Source of the DNA: Aurifilum marmelostoma
Taxonomy: Eukaryota; Ascomycota; Sordariomycetes; Diaporthales; Cryphonectriaceae
Length of the DNA: 64,000 nt
Assembly (NCBI GenBank): GCA_027559495.1
Contig: JAMXSV010000010.1
Coordinates: 2,418,001 to 2,482,000 of the forward strand
Direction: 5' to 3'
In this document: one piece after another, positions 34,028-46,306 of the stretch
Layout of the letters: the number at the start of each line of letters is the position of its first letter
Position numbering within the stretch: position 1 is the first letter of the stretch
The notes under the pieces: model-generated
Told to the model about the DNA's origin: nothing
What the model saw: only the letters and a program-made list of their open reading frames with translations
Databases searched by the model: none
Program-made: the position numbers and the translations under genes

Positions 34028-34779
34028 TTAAAATGAGTCCTCTGTGCTCTCTGTCACAGTGCCTAGTATCCGCCAATCCGCAATCCTCCTAGTCCCTGGT
34101 CTGTGTGGGTCACTTGATGGTCCTCCTCTGATGTCACCAGGCTTCTTTCTCTGGGGCTGGAGGTATGTCTTGGGCGGTCGAGTGGATTTCGTGGTCGGTT
34201 TGAGGATCGGTCGGGGGGTTTGCTCCGCTTGTTGTTTAGCACCCAGGGAGTCTTCTTTAGGGGCTACTGGCTTCCCGCGGAAGGGTGGCTTCCGCGCCCT
34301 TTGGACGGGCTTTGGGGTGTGGTAGAGGAAGTCCAGCGGTATGTCCTCTTGGGGTGGGGCTATCTTGTGGCTAGGATGGTCTGGTCGGTTCTCGCGGTAG
34401 ATGGTCGGGTGGTGCTCGAGCTTGGGGTACTTGGCGGCGGCTCGTTGGCTGTTGATTATGATCAGTTAGTGATGGTCAGGTAGGCTAGGAGTGGCTGGGG
34501 GTGGGAAACTTACCATGAGTCCGTTGACTTGTCACAGTTGTGCCACCAGGTGGATCTCAGCTTGCGCGGGCGGTGGCGGTAGCTGTCCTCTGAGCACTCC
34601 TCTGGGCGAGTGAAGTATTTGCGTCCCATCTCCTCTAGCTCCCAAGACTTGTAGCGAATTGGCCCCAGGAGGTGGTGCTCGGCTAGCTTGTTGACGATCT
34701 TTTTCTTAGCCTTGCTAGCCCCCTCCTTGATCTTGTGCCCCGCGGCCTTGAGGGCCCTCTTGAACTCGGAGGAAGTCAT
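34028..34779 (-). CDS. Basic, Pro/Arg/Lys-rich protein of unknown function
   Basis: Exons 34779-34514 and 34448-34028 on the minus strand give 228 residues. Exon 2 contains no ATG, so it is easily missed. It stays open for 139 codons in exactly the frame set by the GTAAGT donor, CTAAC branch and CAACAG acceptor. The start MTSSEFKRALKAAGHKIKEG forms a basic amphipathic helix, followed by KSWELEEMGRKYF and a KLRSTWWHNCDK stretch. The second half is disordered and basic, with PKPVQRARKPPFRGKP and KTYLQPQRKKPGD. There is no signal peptide or membrane segment. The basic composition would suit nucleic-acid binding or the nucleus, which is only inference. I recognise no family; it may be an orphan. 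The minisatellite lies just downstream and a short tandem repeat is in its leader. Confidence 0.65.
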
Positions 34780-34792
34780 CTTGTCGGTCGTC

Positions 34793-34845
34793 GTGGTTAT
34801 CGTTCGTGGTTATCGTTCGTGGCTATCGGTCGTTATCGTTCGTTG
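34793..34845. repeat. Short tandem repeat (GTGGTTATCGTTC units)
   Basis: Two exact and one or two decayed 13-base units directly before the ATG of the basic orphan gene, that is, in its leader or promoter. Confidence 0.75.
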
Positions 34846-35540
34846 GTTGGTCGTTGTGCTCAGCTTGTTTGTGTTCTCGATCGTTGGTTGCGGTTTTAGC
34901 GCAGTTGTTGAAGTCGTTGATGTTGTCAAATTGTCGATTACAGTCGATGTTCCGATTGTTTTTGCCCGTGCTGAATGAAATGTTCGTGTTGACACCATCC
35001 AGCAGGGGCGAGGAGAAGAGAAAGAAATCGGGAGTTCTTTGGAGGGAGAGGAGACGGTCCTTTATACTTTTCCAGAGCACGTAGACACTACTGTGGCCAC
35101 CGTGATTTGGCTGTGTCTTCACATGTTTTCTCGAAATCAACTGCCGCGATGACTATGTTGGCACCGGCGCTTCGAACACCAGCCTCCTCGCGAGGCTAGG
35201 CTCACTGGTGTATTCTGCACACAGCACAAGACACGCTCTACCGGCGAGTGCAATGGTCATGGAACTTCACGATCATCCTCTAGACGTCCTAGTCATTGCA
35301 CAATAGTGCTGATACTCGATTGACAGCTTCATGATGATGTAAAAAATGCTCTCCGGCCACAGCTCCTCCCGCGCTTGCCCACGTCTGATGACTCCATAGC
35401 TACATTTACTTCCCTCGCTTGGGCAGGCCGCCTGGTGAAGAGCAATTAATTACAGCTAATTCGTGACAAATCGACTCATACCGTCCCACGCCGCTGAGGT
35501 CCTTTTGAACTCACGCTAGGTTCTGAGGACTGCAGAAAGT

Positions 35541-35703
35541 TGTTGCTAGGGATCGAACCAGGACAGTCATGCATTATGATCACCGTCGTCGAGGCCGAGT
35601 ATCCTGCATTCGACCATCTCATATTACAGCCGCCGGAGTTTGTATTGATACTCTTCAAAATCCGGGTAACTGCATGCGAGACCATACCACTGAACAAATC
35701 CTA
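35541..35703 (-). other. Degenerate tRNA-like sequence
   Basis: On the minus strand, GTTCAGTGGTATGG resembles an A-box and D-arm, and about 130 bases later CCTGGTTCGATCCC resembles a B-box and T-arm. The T-stem pairs in only three of five positions and the acceptor ends do not pair, so it cannot be a working tRNA gene. It may be a tRNA-derived or SINE-like relic, or chance. Confidence 0.2.
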
Positions 35704-35792
35704 CCGTCGACTGTGTATGCAGTAAAACCTTGACTCTGCTGTCCAAAGGACAGTTTCGAGCCCTTCTCAGAACAGCGGCGCAAAAGTGTCAC

Positions 35793-35828
35793 ATCATGGC
35801 CTCGACCTAGGTTCGAGGCCACCATGAT
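35793..35828. repeat. Stem-loop, 13-base arms with a 3-base bulge
   Basis: ATCATGGCCTCGA (793-805) pairs with TCGAGGCCACCATGAT (813-828) apart from an ACC bulge, around a 7-base loop. It is non-coding and has no T-run, so it is not a clear terminator. Confidence 0.55.
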
Positions 35829-36742
35829 CAGACGCCTGAGGTCGAAATGCCCTCACGCTAAGCATATCATGCTCACTAAAGGCAGCTCCCGATGGAGATT
35901 CGGGCCGGGCGGCTTCTTCCTAGCTTGCAGATCTACTTGAGCCCTGCGTAACGGCAGCGGAAGCTAGGATAATTAGTTGACAAGATGCACTAATGATTAC
36001 AACGGCGCTATCATACACGGGCGCGTTCCAAGTCTGCGGGCTTTGGGGCATCCAGAGCATTCGAGATTCAGGAAGTCGTATGTTATGAAGACCTTTCGGC
36101 AATTTTTCGATGACTTTTGACAGCGTACGATGGAACTTTTTGGTCTTTCACTGCCATGACGATGCTATCACGTTGAGATGACTCATAAAGAATCGAACCA
36201 TGCTGAAATGAAGGTGTCATTGACGGTCATAAAGGCTGTAAATCATATTTTTGAGGAATATAGTGCGAATCATAGTTTGGTTGGAAATTTGCATGTGCTT
36301 TTCAAGTTTCGTACCTTGCACGAGAATCTCGATGACAGTAAGTGAGTAAGTGAGGCCATCACGGACCGTATCAGCTTTCTAGGAAAATTGTAATTAAATC
36401 TATTCATCAACGCACGGTTCGGAGAACCAGAAAATAATCTTCGTGTTGACCGTGATGTTCTCTGACGTGTGAAAGTGCCTCAACTTTTGCGTTCGAATCT
36501 GTAAACCTTGAACGTAGTGATCATGATGTTTGGTTTCATGCTAGATATCATCTCTGGTCTGTGCTATGAAGCTGATGTCCGTGGTGTTCAAGTATGGTAT
36601 TCAGCTTTGCCTTGGCTTCGTTCATGAACAAAATGATCCCATACCATGTTGACTACGTGCCCGTGGTGGTATTATTGCGGCGATCAATGGATACAGGATT
36701 CAAGTTCCGTCTCCGGCCACCCCTTCCACTCCGAGTCCACCC

Positions 36743-39162
36743 TCAAGAGGAAACCCGACACGCAGTATCAGGGCAATAGCCATGGTTGCCAGCATACGAG
36801 CACAGACCGAGGTAAGAATCGTTCTCGTCGCTCAAAGGGATGCAGTCGGTGCCAGTCGTTGGGGGCGCAGTGTTACCAGTCGAGCCATAGGCTGTGCATG
36901 TACAAACACCTACAGGACAATACCCATAGGAGCAGCAAAAGCTGCAGAGACCTTCATAGTTGCTGTCACCCGTCCCCGAGATACAGGTTCCAGTAGTTGT
37001 GGCTGGTGATGTGGTGGACGAACTTGTAGCTGACGTTGTCAAAGTGGTCGTTGTTACAACCGGGCTCGTGGTGGTCGAGGTCGGAACAGTCGAAGTCGTC
37101 TGAGACACGGCGGTAGTGGTGGTGGTGACCACACTGGAGCTGACGGTAATCGCAGGCGTCGAAGTAGGCGTAACGATAATTGTACCGAGCGAAGGTGTGG
37201 CAGCGCAGGTGCTCACCATCAGACTCACAGTGAGGGAGTCGAGACCGTTGGCCTGCAGTTGATCCGGAAAAGGCGTGCCTTCGGGCAGCGTCCCGACATA
37301 AGCGTTGAAGTTGTAAATGCCGCAGTTGCAGACATCAGTGACGTCCTTCAGGCTCTGGCCGCTCAGAACAGTCTCGCCATTTCTGACCACGGAAAAGATC
37401 TGCGCCCCGACTTCCATGTCGACCTGGTACGCCGAGATGCCCGCCGGAGCAGCAAATTCCTGAACCTGACTCCCTGATTGAATCGTAACGGTCCCAGCCT
37501 CAGTGAGCATGGCCACGACAAAGATAGAATCAGACATGTCTTCGTATCCATTGGGCTTCCCTACAAAGTAGTTACCCGAGGCGTTGTTGACAGCACCTGC
37601 TGCAGTGCATGTGTCGGTTGCGTCGCAGTCGAGACTCTTGAGGTTCTGTCGGTACCAGTAGACCAGCTCGTCATTCGTCACGTAACTGTCGGCAGAAGTC
37701 GCCCCGTCCAAAAATGCCTGAATGAAAGGCTTAGCCATATCAAGCCAGCCATCGTGAGGCATGTCGTTGGTCCATTTTGAATTTCCATCGTCGTAATGCG
37801 GTGAGTTGAGAGGGCCAATGTAGTGCCTGCGGTGATGGTTAGTGCACCGTACGGCTTTTTTTGGCTGATGCTCGCCAACACCACTACAAACCAGTTGGCT
37901 TGAGATTTTATTGATCAGGGATGCGTCTCACGATTCTCCATAGTCATTCCATGTTATAATTTCTATCCAACGAGGGCCCATGGCCAATATCTCATTCCAT
38001 CGGGTGTACCAGAGACTGGCCACAAGTCAGTGAAGTCCGTGCTTGACCCTCGGTTGTGAGAGAACAGTGTCGTCCTCTCAACACATGGCTTATAATTGAA
38101 CGTACAGATCGCTTGGGAATACCCAGTTCTTGGAATATGATACTTCAGCACCGAAGTGAGTGCTAAACCATGGAGAGACCGCTAAAGAGCGAAGATGATC
38201 AGGATGACATTCCAGAGAACATACATGCCGGAACTGGAAATGAGACTCACGTGCTATGTATTTGTCCACTGAGCCCAACGCAGCTATGTAACTGTTGTCT
38301 CCATCCTCAACTGTCACGTTTGCACCAGGCGTGGGGGCCTTGTTGTTGCCATTACTGGGCCACGCCATCCAGTTGAGGGCGGCGTCGATCGTGCTGAAGT
38401 CGCTGGACCCTGGATGAAAGTTTGGGGCGACTGGAAAGGACTTAGTTTATATCCCTCCGTGATGTACATGGAATCCATACAATAATACGTATACGACCGG
38501 GTGAATGGCACTCTACTTACAGAAGATGTCCACGCCAGCGGCGGCACGTATCGCATCAACGTCCACGCCGTCTCCGGCGAAGGACGAGACAAAGACTTTG
38601 TCGTCCACCATCAACTGAGCATCCATGCCGGCGTATTGAGCTGTTGAGAACTATATCAGAATTGTTAATCGTTGTTGGCCTTGTAGTATCAGCTCACCTA
38701 TAACGCCACCAATCTCTGTGCCTTGGCCAGTTGACCACCTGAGTAGAGTTCATCTCATGTCAGCGAAATTCAGTCGTGAAGGCAACATGGAAGGTAAGAT
38801 ATTATCCTTTGTAGTATAGAGTAGAGCACGACGAACCAGTTGAAGTCGAATGATATGAAAACGTTCATGTCATTGTTCGCGGCTGACTCGTACGCGTAAT
38901 TAAGCTGAGTGTCAGTGAAGTCGTCAACGCCGATGTTGAGTGCAAATGCGGATATTCCCAAGGACTTTGCGCGTTGCATATCAGCATCGTAGTCAGCAGA
39001 GCTCTGCCGGTCACTGACGATTCCAATCATGAAGTGAGCAAAGACATAACGATCTGTCGTCTGTCTCTTGGACAGAGCACGTGGGGCATGCTTTGCAGGG
39101 CTTGCAAGCACCGTGATGGCCAAGAGAGGGAGGACCACAAGGAGGTTGAGCACTGAGAGCAT
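36743..39162 (-). CDS. Secreted glucan endo-1,3-alpha-glucosidase (GH71, mutanase)
   Basis: Seven minus-strand exons: 39162-38834, 38738-38698, 38640-38521, 38430-38251, 38181-38106, 38015-37932 and 37826-36743, giving 637 residues. GH71 enzymes hydrolyse alpha-1,3-glucan in fungal walls and help cell separation and wall turnover. After a signal peptide (LLVVLPLLAITVLASPA) and a KR site, the catalytic domain carries FAHFMIGIV, SFDFNWW, FAGDGVD, FFAPNFHP, PVSPWFSTHFG, LLWYTRWNEIL and ITWNDYGESHYIGP, all family hallmarks and often straddling introns. A beta-rich part follows, then a Thr/Ser linker, then a Cys-rich tail in which CISGTGDSNYEGLCSFCC and CIPLSDENDSYLGLCSY are two copies of one small module, the second having lost Cys residues. 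The start at MLSVLNLL is preferred because it begins the signal peptide. Confidence 0.92.
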
Positions 39163-42100
39163 TTTGAAAGGCTTGAGTCTGCTCCAAAGCTGAGAGAAAC
39201 GCAAGAATGAATGACCGCAGAACGCAGAAAGACAAGTTGAGACGGAGGTGGTCAGGGTGTATTGCCATTGTTGGTAGATCCCACCATCTCTTTATAATTA
39301 TGGTGGACACTCTCAAGTGAACAAATCTGAAACCCATCTCTGGTCACAACCCGTGCAACTTTCAGATCCCTCTGGTCGCGTGGGTAAAGATTAGCTTGCC
39401 TGATGCAATTTTCATCACGTTGACACAAATGGCCGAAATGCCGCCGCAAGCAAAATGCAGAACGTCAAGAAGAGGAACATCTGGAAGTATTGCCCCGTCG
39501 GATCGGTACCTGATTGGGTTGAGGGTGGCTACTTGAAGGCTGGCAACTATGTCTCTACATACTTCATACAGATCACCTTACCCTACACACTACAATATCG
39601 CCATGTCTGACATGGGATGATATCCAGCCCCTAGAATGTGGCTGGCTCGTACGTAAATTGTGAGCTGGACAGCCTACGCGAACGCCTACCTTTACCTCTT
39701 CATATTCGAATGGGACCCGATGGCGGCGGCTCAGACTCTCCTGTTCCTTGAAATACTGCCGGCATAAGAGATTTTTTTTCTTGGGTCCAGACAATGCACA
39801 TGAGCATCCTGATCACTTCACCTTGTGCCATGCTGCGTGGTCATCTGAGTCAATCCTCGGGCTGGTCAAACAACCCACCATAAAGTGTTGGCCCAGGGGG
39901 GTTACAAGTGGACCAGTGGTGATGTGGGCAAGACTAACATTGGCTCTTTGATCCACCCCTGCTGAATCGCCTGGTACGAAGAGACTCGCAGTAGAGAGAT
40001 TCAAAATCAAGTAAGTCTAGCATATAGGCATTAGACAATATTTCACTTGAGAACATTCAGTGCAATGACGCGAAGAAGTCTTGGGAATTCAGACACAATT
40101 CTGGCATATATCCTCGACCGCGGCACAGCAGGAAAATCACACAACAGGTGGATGGCACGTTACTCAACTAGAGAGAGCCACTTTAGAGACAGTCTCATTG
40201 CCTTGGGACGCTTTTTGCGAAGTATTGCTCCGGATGCTACCCGCTCTGCATGTTCATTAGTGGTAGTCTGAAGTGGTGTGCACCAATTCCTTCTGTCCCC
40301 TCGACATGTGATCTCACCCTCGCGCCACGAATCATTTTGTCAATGGACCATCATCACACGCTCACAGTTAACTTTTCAGTTGGCAGTCCGCAGGTCAGCC
40401 CAATATTTGCAAAAAGAGCTGCGGAGTCTCTTCCCCATTCAATCAGTGCCAGCAGCGCCAAAGGAACACCAGTGGCTTCGGAGCCCTGCCCGGCGGCTTA
40501 TGGTGAGTTTTCCTGAATTCCAGCACGTCAGTAGCGCAAGGGGCACCACCACCAGGACTGCTCCTCTGTCTAGATACCTGATTCTTCTACGTGGGTTGTC
40601 TCTCCATCGAAGTCTCAGATTACTTTTCCCTATGTGGTGGCAGTCCAAGTTGCAGCAAGATTATCGCTTCGGATCTTCCAAACGGCGACCTTGAGAACCC
40701 GCAGCTTGACAGCAGAACACGCGCCCCCGCACGCACCTGCAGTTCATGTCTTTGCTTTCTCTGACTCAAAACTCTAATCATGCACAAGGGAGGCAGTTTA
40801 GCCTGCATTAATGACGTGGTGGCTATGCCCTAGTTCACCACCGGGCTGAGGCTCACTTCCTTCCCACATGACGGATCGACTCCATTCGCATCAATAAAGA
40901 TGTTCTAGACATGAGCTTAATTACCAAAAGAGCTCAATTACGAAAGCACAGAGGCTGATCAACACCAAAAGTAAGATTCCGGTCCTCAAGTTCTGATGGG
41001 AAAAAGACGGATGACGGCATAATTAGATTCTCCAACAAAGGTTGCTATCTATGACTGCATTGTGTGCATCCCTGATGTCGAAGATGACATGATCTCTCCG
41101 ATTGCTTTCGAATTCTTCAGAGAGACTTACAGGTCGCAGATGACGACTGTTGCGAAACCGGTCAAGATCAAACTACCCTCTCTATCCCGGATAGCGAGAC
41201 TGGTGAGCACTCCTGGCAATTGCTGCTTGAGTGCGCCTACCGTCTTGATATCTGTAACGACTGTGTTCTCCCTTCCTTCCCTCCATCGCAACCTCATACC
41301 ACATTGTGGTCCGCTCAAGTGGCCACCCTCAACCGTTTGAGGATCCGTTGTCAAGCACCCTCGTTGCTTCACTGCCACGACTTGATGGCTCTGGCATTGA
41401 TTCTTCTGACCTGCAACATCTATCTCTTTATTCACGTGTCACAACCGCACCACAAATACCACGATGCTTCCTCACCGTGACGCTCGTCATGCTCACCAGG
41501 CGGCCAGCCAGCGGACGCGCCCCTTCGGGTCAACAACTTGGCCTGTATGATGTGTCTCACTGCTAAAGCAAAGCCTTTTTTTTCTTCTCTTTTCTTTTCT
41601 TCCTCTTAGAGCCCTCTGGTCATCTACTGCGACCATTTCGATGCGGCCTCCGCGGGTCGTGATGAGAGTGCGCTACCAAGAATAAATGTGCCAGCAGGTA
41701 CGTAATATATAGACGCGGTCGAGTTTGACGCGACACATTCCTAAGACGTTGTATAGCACCCACGTGCAATGTTGCGCATCTTTGTCGAACTGGAGAATCT
41801 CCTCCGGTACGGCGCAGCCTTCTAGAAGCAGAAGCAATTTGACATGGGATCCGCAATAGGAGCAGTGAAGTCCAGACTGGTCGTACTCTGCAGCCCGAGC
41901 GTTAGCCTCGGTGACTTCACGAGGTTCTTTTTGAAGTCATGGTTGTTCATTAAACCACTGTAGCATTACGTTGGTAATCCCGGTGAGTTGTGGTGTGGAC
42001 GTAGGTTTATGTCTTTTCTGAAGAAGGCAGCAGGCCTCATCCAGAATCAACAGTAAATAAACGACCGGCTTTCTGTTACGCGTCAAGTATTTGGCAATAC

Positions 42101-42584
42101 GCGTCAACGACCGACGTCATACCATTATCGAATCCCTGACGCGGCATGAAAGAAAGAGTAGGACGGAATGATCCTGATCCTCCGGAACAATCTCGGGGCC
42201 GGACTGTCGTGTACGCCGCGGCTTGTCAAGATCTTCTCCCTCCCTCAAGGATTTCACTAAATTTGTGGGCCATTACAGTAGTCACCTGTCAGCTCGCATT
42301 GCGGAGTGTATGAGCCGCCGTGTAGGGCCGGAAACACGGCGTCAAACACAGCGCGAAGGAAAGAGGGGCCGGCTTACGATCGGCGCTGATGACGGTCCGT
42401 AGTGCGCTAGTTTCTTCACTGCAGGGCGGTGCTCGCCGTCACTCATCGGTAGCTTTGAATGGTATATCTCGAACGAAATCTAGTATTTATTGCCCGCGTC
42501 CTTATTCCTGAAAGTCATCCCAAGCATTTCCACCAAATCGGATCGAAGTATAGTCCTAGCTACGCGCACAACCGGATCACAACA
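39163..42584. other. Long intergenic region without a convincing gene
   Basis: About 3.4 kb. It should contain the glucanase promoter (left) and the amidohydrolase promoter (right). Scattered frames of 60-140 codons occur on both strands (for example 40278-40694 plus and 41127-41435 minus, the latter ending at a GTAAGT) but none shows a domain. It may hide an orphan gene or a relic. Confidence 0.4.
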
Positions 42585-43788
42585 ATGCTAGACAATAAAT
42601 CAACCATCATCACCAACGTCCAGGTGTTTGACGGAGATCGGGTCCTCGAGGGTCTCCACGATGTGACCATCGTCGGCAGCGAAATCACAAGCGTATCACC
42701 TGCGTCATCATCGCACAGCATCCGCCAAGGCGTTCCAGAAACGGAAATCATTATCGACGGCATCGGTTGCACCCTCCTCCCAGGCCTGATCGACTCCCAC
42801 GTCCACGTCGACAAGGAGGACCAGCTCGACCAGCTCGCCTCCGCAGGCGTCACCACCGCCCTCGACATGGCGTCCTGGCCCCACAGCCGGACCACCGCCA
42901 TGCGCAACGCCTCTGTCGCAGCCGACAAGCCCCCCTCGTCCTGCCTTTCTGTCCGCGGGCCTCTTCGCCACGGGACCTGGCAGCCTGCACTCCAAAGTCA
43001 CAGATGCCCCCGCAGATGACGTCGTGCTCACTTCGCCTGACCAGGCCGAGGCGTTTGTGGCGAGACGGGCTGCTGAGGGATCTGACTACATCAAGCTTGT
43101 GGCTGACGTGCCGGGGCCGTCGCAGGAGACACTGAACGCGCTGGTCAGGGCGGCGCAGGCCGCGAACAAGAAGACGGTTGCGCATGCTGCGTACCACGAG
43201 CCGTTTCTCATGGCTCTCAAGTCGGGCGCGGACTGTCTGACGCATGTGCCGATGGATATCCCCTTGGAGGCGGACTGGGCGAGGGCACTGGCAGATGAGA
43301 ACAGGGTTGTTTGCCCTACGCTGGTTATGATGATGGCCATGGCCGAGGTCAAGAACAGATTACGGGCTGGTGGTGGACCCAAGGGTCCGCCGCCGGGTGG
43401 TGTGGACCTGTCGTCGGTACCGAGTCCTCCGCTTGATTTCGCGCACAGTGTCGAGTCTGTTCAGATATTGAAGGATGCCGGCGTAAAGATATTGGTGGGA
43501 ACAGACGCCAATGTGGGCATTGTGCACGTCGAGCACGGGAAGAGCATGCACCGGGAGATGCGATTGTTGCAGGACGCTGGAATGACACCTGTTGAGATTT
43601 TGCGGTCGGCCACCAGCCTCCCTGCCCTTTATTGGGGCTTGTCTGGACGGGGATTTATCCGTAATCATGCTAAAGCAGATCTGATTCTGGTCAGAGGCAA
43701 GCCACATGATGATATTAGTCAAATATCGAATCTGGAAAAGGTTTGGATTGGTGGAAGGGAGAAGGTCGTTAGCATATCATCATCATAG
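42585..43788 (+). CDS. Amidohydrolase (imidazolonepropionase-like) with a homopolymer frameshift
   Basis: As written the frame from the ATG at 42585 ends early, at 43019. Removing one C from the C6 run at 42930-42935 joins it to the long frame ending at 43788 and restores PAFLSAGLFATGPG, which is typical of the family. The restored length is about 400 residues, normal for metal-dependent amidohydrolases with a TIM-barrel. Metal-binding motifs are HVHVD (first His pair, in GLIDSHVH), Lys in DYIKLVAD, His in VAHAAYH and CLTHVPMD, and Asp in VGTDAN. The C-terminus has the NHAKADLILV stretch common to the family. Relatives hydrolyse cyclic amides, ochratoxin-type amides or prolidase substrates; the substrate is unknown here. 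The break is either an assembly indel or a recent loss. It is convergent with the oligopeptidase gene (104 bases). There is no signal peptide, so it is probably cytosolic. Confidence 0.75.
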
Positions 43789-43892
43789 TAGTGTAACGCG
43801 GTCTCATCGAAACCCGGTCAACGAGGAAACCAGCATAATACCACTTTCGTTCCATAGTCTATCTGCAAAATTCCTCCGTGCATTCCACCAAG

Positions 43893-46306
43893 TTAGGTCA
43901 TTGTGGCCCCGAGCCAGCGATACAGAGGCTCGGGTCTGGGTTCACGTCCCAGGTAATCAATCAGCGTCTCCCACTCTGGCTGGCTGCCCCCAGGCTTCAG
44001 CAGCAGCTCTCTGTATCTCCGGGCTGCTTCTTTGTTGTACGTATCCTTTCGGAAGTACGTATCAAAAATGTCAAGTGCCCACATGCGTCCCCTAAGGTAC
44101 GGCGTTAGTATCAATTTGCCTTCCCTGGTCTTCGAGAGGCATCGTTAAAAAACAACAACTCACAAGGTATAGGAGTAATAACCAGCATCGTATCGGCCCC
44201 CCATCAGCAGCCTCACGCAGGACTCTCCATGCGCCCAATCCCACCCGCTCTGCTGCCCGAGCGCCTCTCCACCGTGGACCCCGACGACCTCCCACCACAG
44301 CTTATTATATGTGCTGCAAAGGTCCATGCCGGCCAGCGCTTCCGCACTCGGCGGATCGTGGACGGCCATGTCATATATCGCAAAGTGTAGCGTCCTCAGA
44401 ATCGAGAGTGTCGAGGTGGTGGCTGACAGAATGGCCTCGATCAGATGGTCTGGAAGCTGCTGAGGGGGCGGCGTGGCGTGCTGGTCCGGGTGTTCTGAGT
44501 CCCACACATGTTTGTATTCTGGAGACACGTACGAATAGTGACACGAGATCTCACGGAGACGTTCAGGCGTCCACAGGAAGTATTCAAAGAGAATACTTGG
44601 TGTCTCAATGAAATCTCGATCGACCCTGGCGAGAGAGGAGAATCAGTCCTGATACCTCAAAGGCAAAGTACACGCGCATGGGGAAAAAAAAAAAGCGAGG
44701 TCGGTAGGGTCACAACAATTACCTTGTACCATGGAATCGCGCAAAAGTTGTGACGGAGAGGAGGTTATGGACGCCATGACCAACTTCATGGAACAGAGAA
44801 CGGACCTCATTGGTGCTGAGAAGCGAGGGTTCTGGATCTGTAGGCTTCGCCTGGTTCATAACGAGGACAGAACACGGATACGCACGGGTGCCGTCCCGCC
44901 GCACAAATCCCTAGATAGTTGTCGAAGGCAGTCAGTCCTGTGGGTTCTTTTTAGAAGGAACCGCCCTAACTCAGTAATCCCGTATGCATAATTACCTTTT
45001 GTAGGTTGAAGTGTCCTGTATGCGTGTATTTGCCCTCACGTGGATGGAGGTCAAAGTAGATGTAGCCGATGAATGACGGGATTGTCGATTGCAGGTCCCA
45101 GACGGCGTAGAGAAACACATCTTCTTGCCACCTGGTCTTTGGAGAATCCGCCCCATGAAGGCTTTGGATGCGTTCTTCAGTCATTAGCTCGAATTCAATC
45201 TCGAATAGGCGCCCGTAAAGGGCTAGTATATTTTTGATGATCGTTCTGAGCTCGAGGTATTCCATGATCGACTTGGCGTCGACCGACTTTGTCTTTTTCT
45301 GAAGCAGGTTGCTGTAGTATGAGATGTCCCACAGGAAGAGCTCCGTATCCTCATCATCCTTCTCCGGCAGCACGTCGGACCTCTTCAGTGCTAGCAGCTC
45401 GCTCGCCTCTTTCTGCCCGAGCCCAGAGAGGTTTCTCTGGATCTGGCTCAACGTGGCCCGCACAGCAGCTGGGTCCTTCATCATCTTGTTAGACATCCGA
45501 AACTGCGCCCAGGACTTACAACCTTTTTGGCGAGCAAGAGAGTCCCGAAGGAGAATAATCTCACGGGCGAGTGGTATGTTGGATGGGACTCGGTTCAGAT
45601 GCTGTACGAAGTAGCGCATGCGAACGTCCTCGGATTTGGCAAATTTAAGCATCCTCTCGAAACGCGGTTTCTTCATGTCCACCCAGTATTTTCCCTGCTG
45701 CTCCTCTGGTCCCTTCTTCAGGGAGTCGACGAACGTCCTGGGAAGACCGTCCAGTTCTTCCAGGCTGAGCCACATCCCGGAGGTGTCATTGTCAAGATTC
45801 GAGATGTAATCCCGTTTCAACGACTCGAGTCTCTTCAAGTCAGTCTCAAACTGGGTTCGGGCCCGACCGTCCAGATCACATCCATTCTCAGCAAACTGTG
45901 CGTGGTGCTTGGTCAAGAAGTGATACGTCTCAGGATCGACAGATCCCTCCTTGGTCTTCGAGAGGACAGCGTCGACTAGTGCGAACATGTCATTTCGAAG
46001 GTAACGGTCCACCTCTGCTTCATCGGTGAGCTTCTTGGCCGCCTTGCAGGCTTCGCGGATCTCCTTGGTAGGATGTGTTGTGGCCATGAAGTAGATGACT
46101 TCGTTCACGGCCATCGCCTCGTTCTCGAGACGCGCCACGGGGAGAATGGTGTTTTCAATGGTTGCCTCGCTGGGAGAGACGGTGCCGATGATCTTATCCC
46201 ATCCTGCTGTGGTGATTTCGATGGTGGTTTTTGCATCTCTAAGCACGCTCTCGGGTGTAGGGTCGAACAGCAGCGGAAGCTGTGGCGGTATACCGTAGCC
46301 CGTCAT
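43893..46306 (-). CDS. M3 family metallo-oligopeptidase (thimet/saccharolysin type)
   Basis: Four minus-strand exons: 46306-44996, 44910-44723, 44625-44164 and 44091-43893, giving 719 residues. M3 enzymes cut short peptides in the cytosol or mitochondria using one zinc ion. The zinc motif HEVGH is at about 478-482 and the third ligand, Glu in DFIETPS, is at about 507. The substrate-binding loop RYDAGYYSYTLGRMWA near the end is typical. The long helical N-terminal part has AVNEVIYFMATTHP and LNRVPSNIPLAREII. No mitochondrial targeting peptide is seen, so a cytosolic, Prd1-like location is likely. The divergent neighbour is the acyltransferase gene, 508 bases away. Confidence 0.93.

Larger units (their letters stand above)
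34846..36742. other. Intergenic region with a tRNA-like fragment and a stem-loop
   Basis: About 1.9 kb. It holds the promoter of the orphan gene and the 3' flank of the glucanase gene. Two items stand out: a decayed tRNA-like segment (35541-35703) and a stem-loop (35793-35828). No protein gene is supported. Confidence 0.45.

Noticed and set aside
35541..35703. Intact tRNA gene
   Set aside because: T-stem pairs in only three of five positions, acceptor ends do not pair and the spacing is far too long.
41127..41435. Minus-strand frame ending at a GTAAGT donor
   Set aside because: Possible exon fragment, but no acceptor or following exon could be joined with any recognisable protein.
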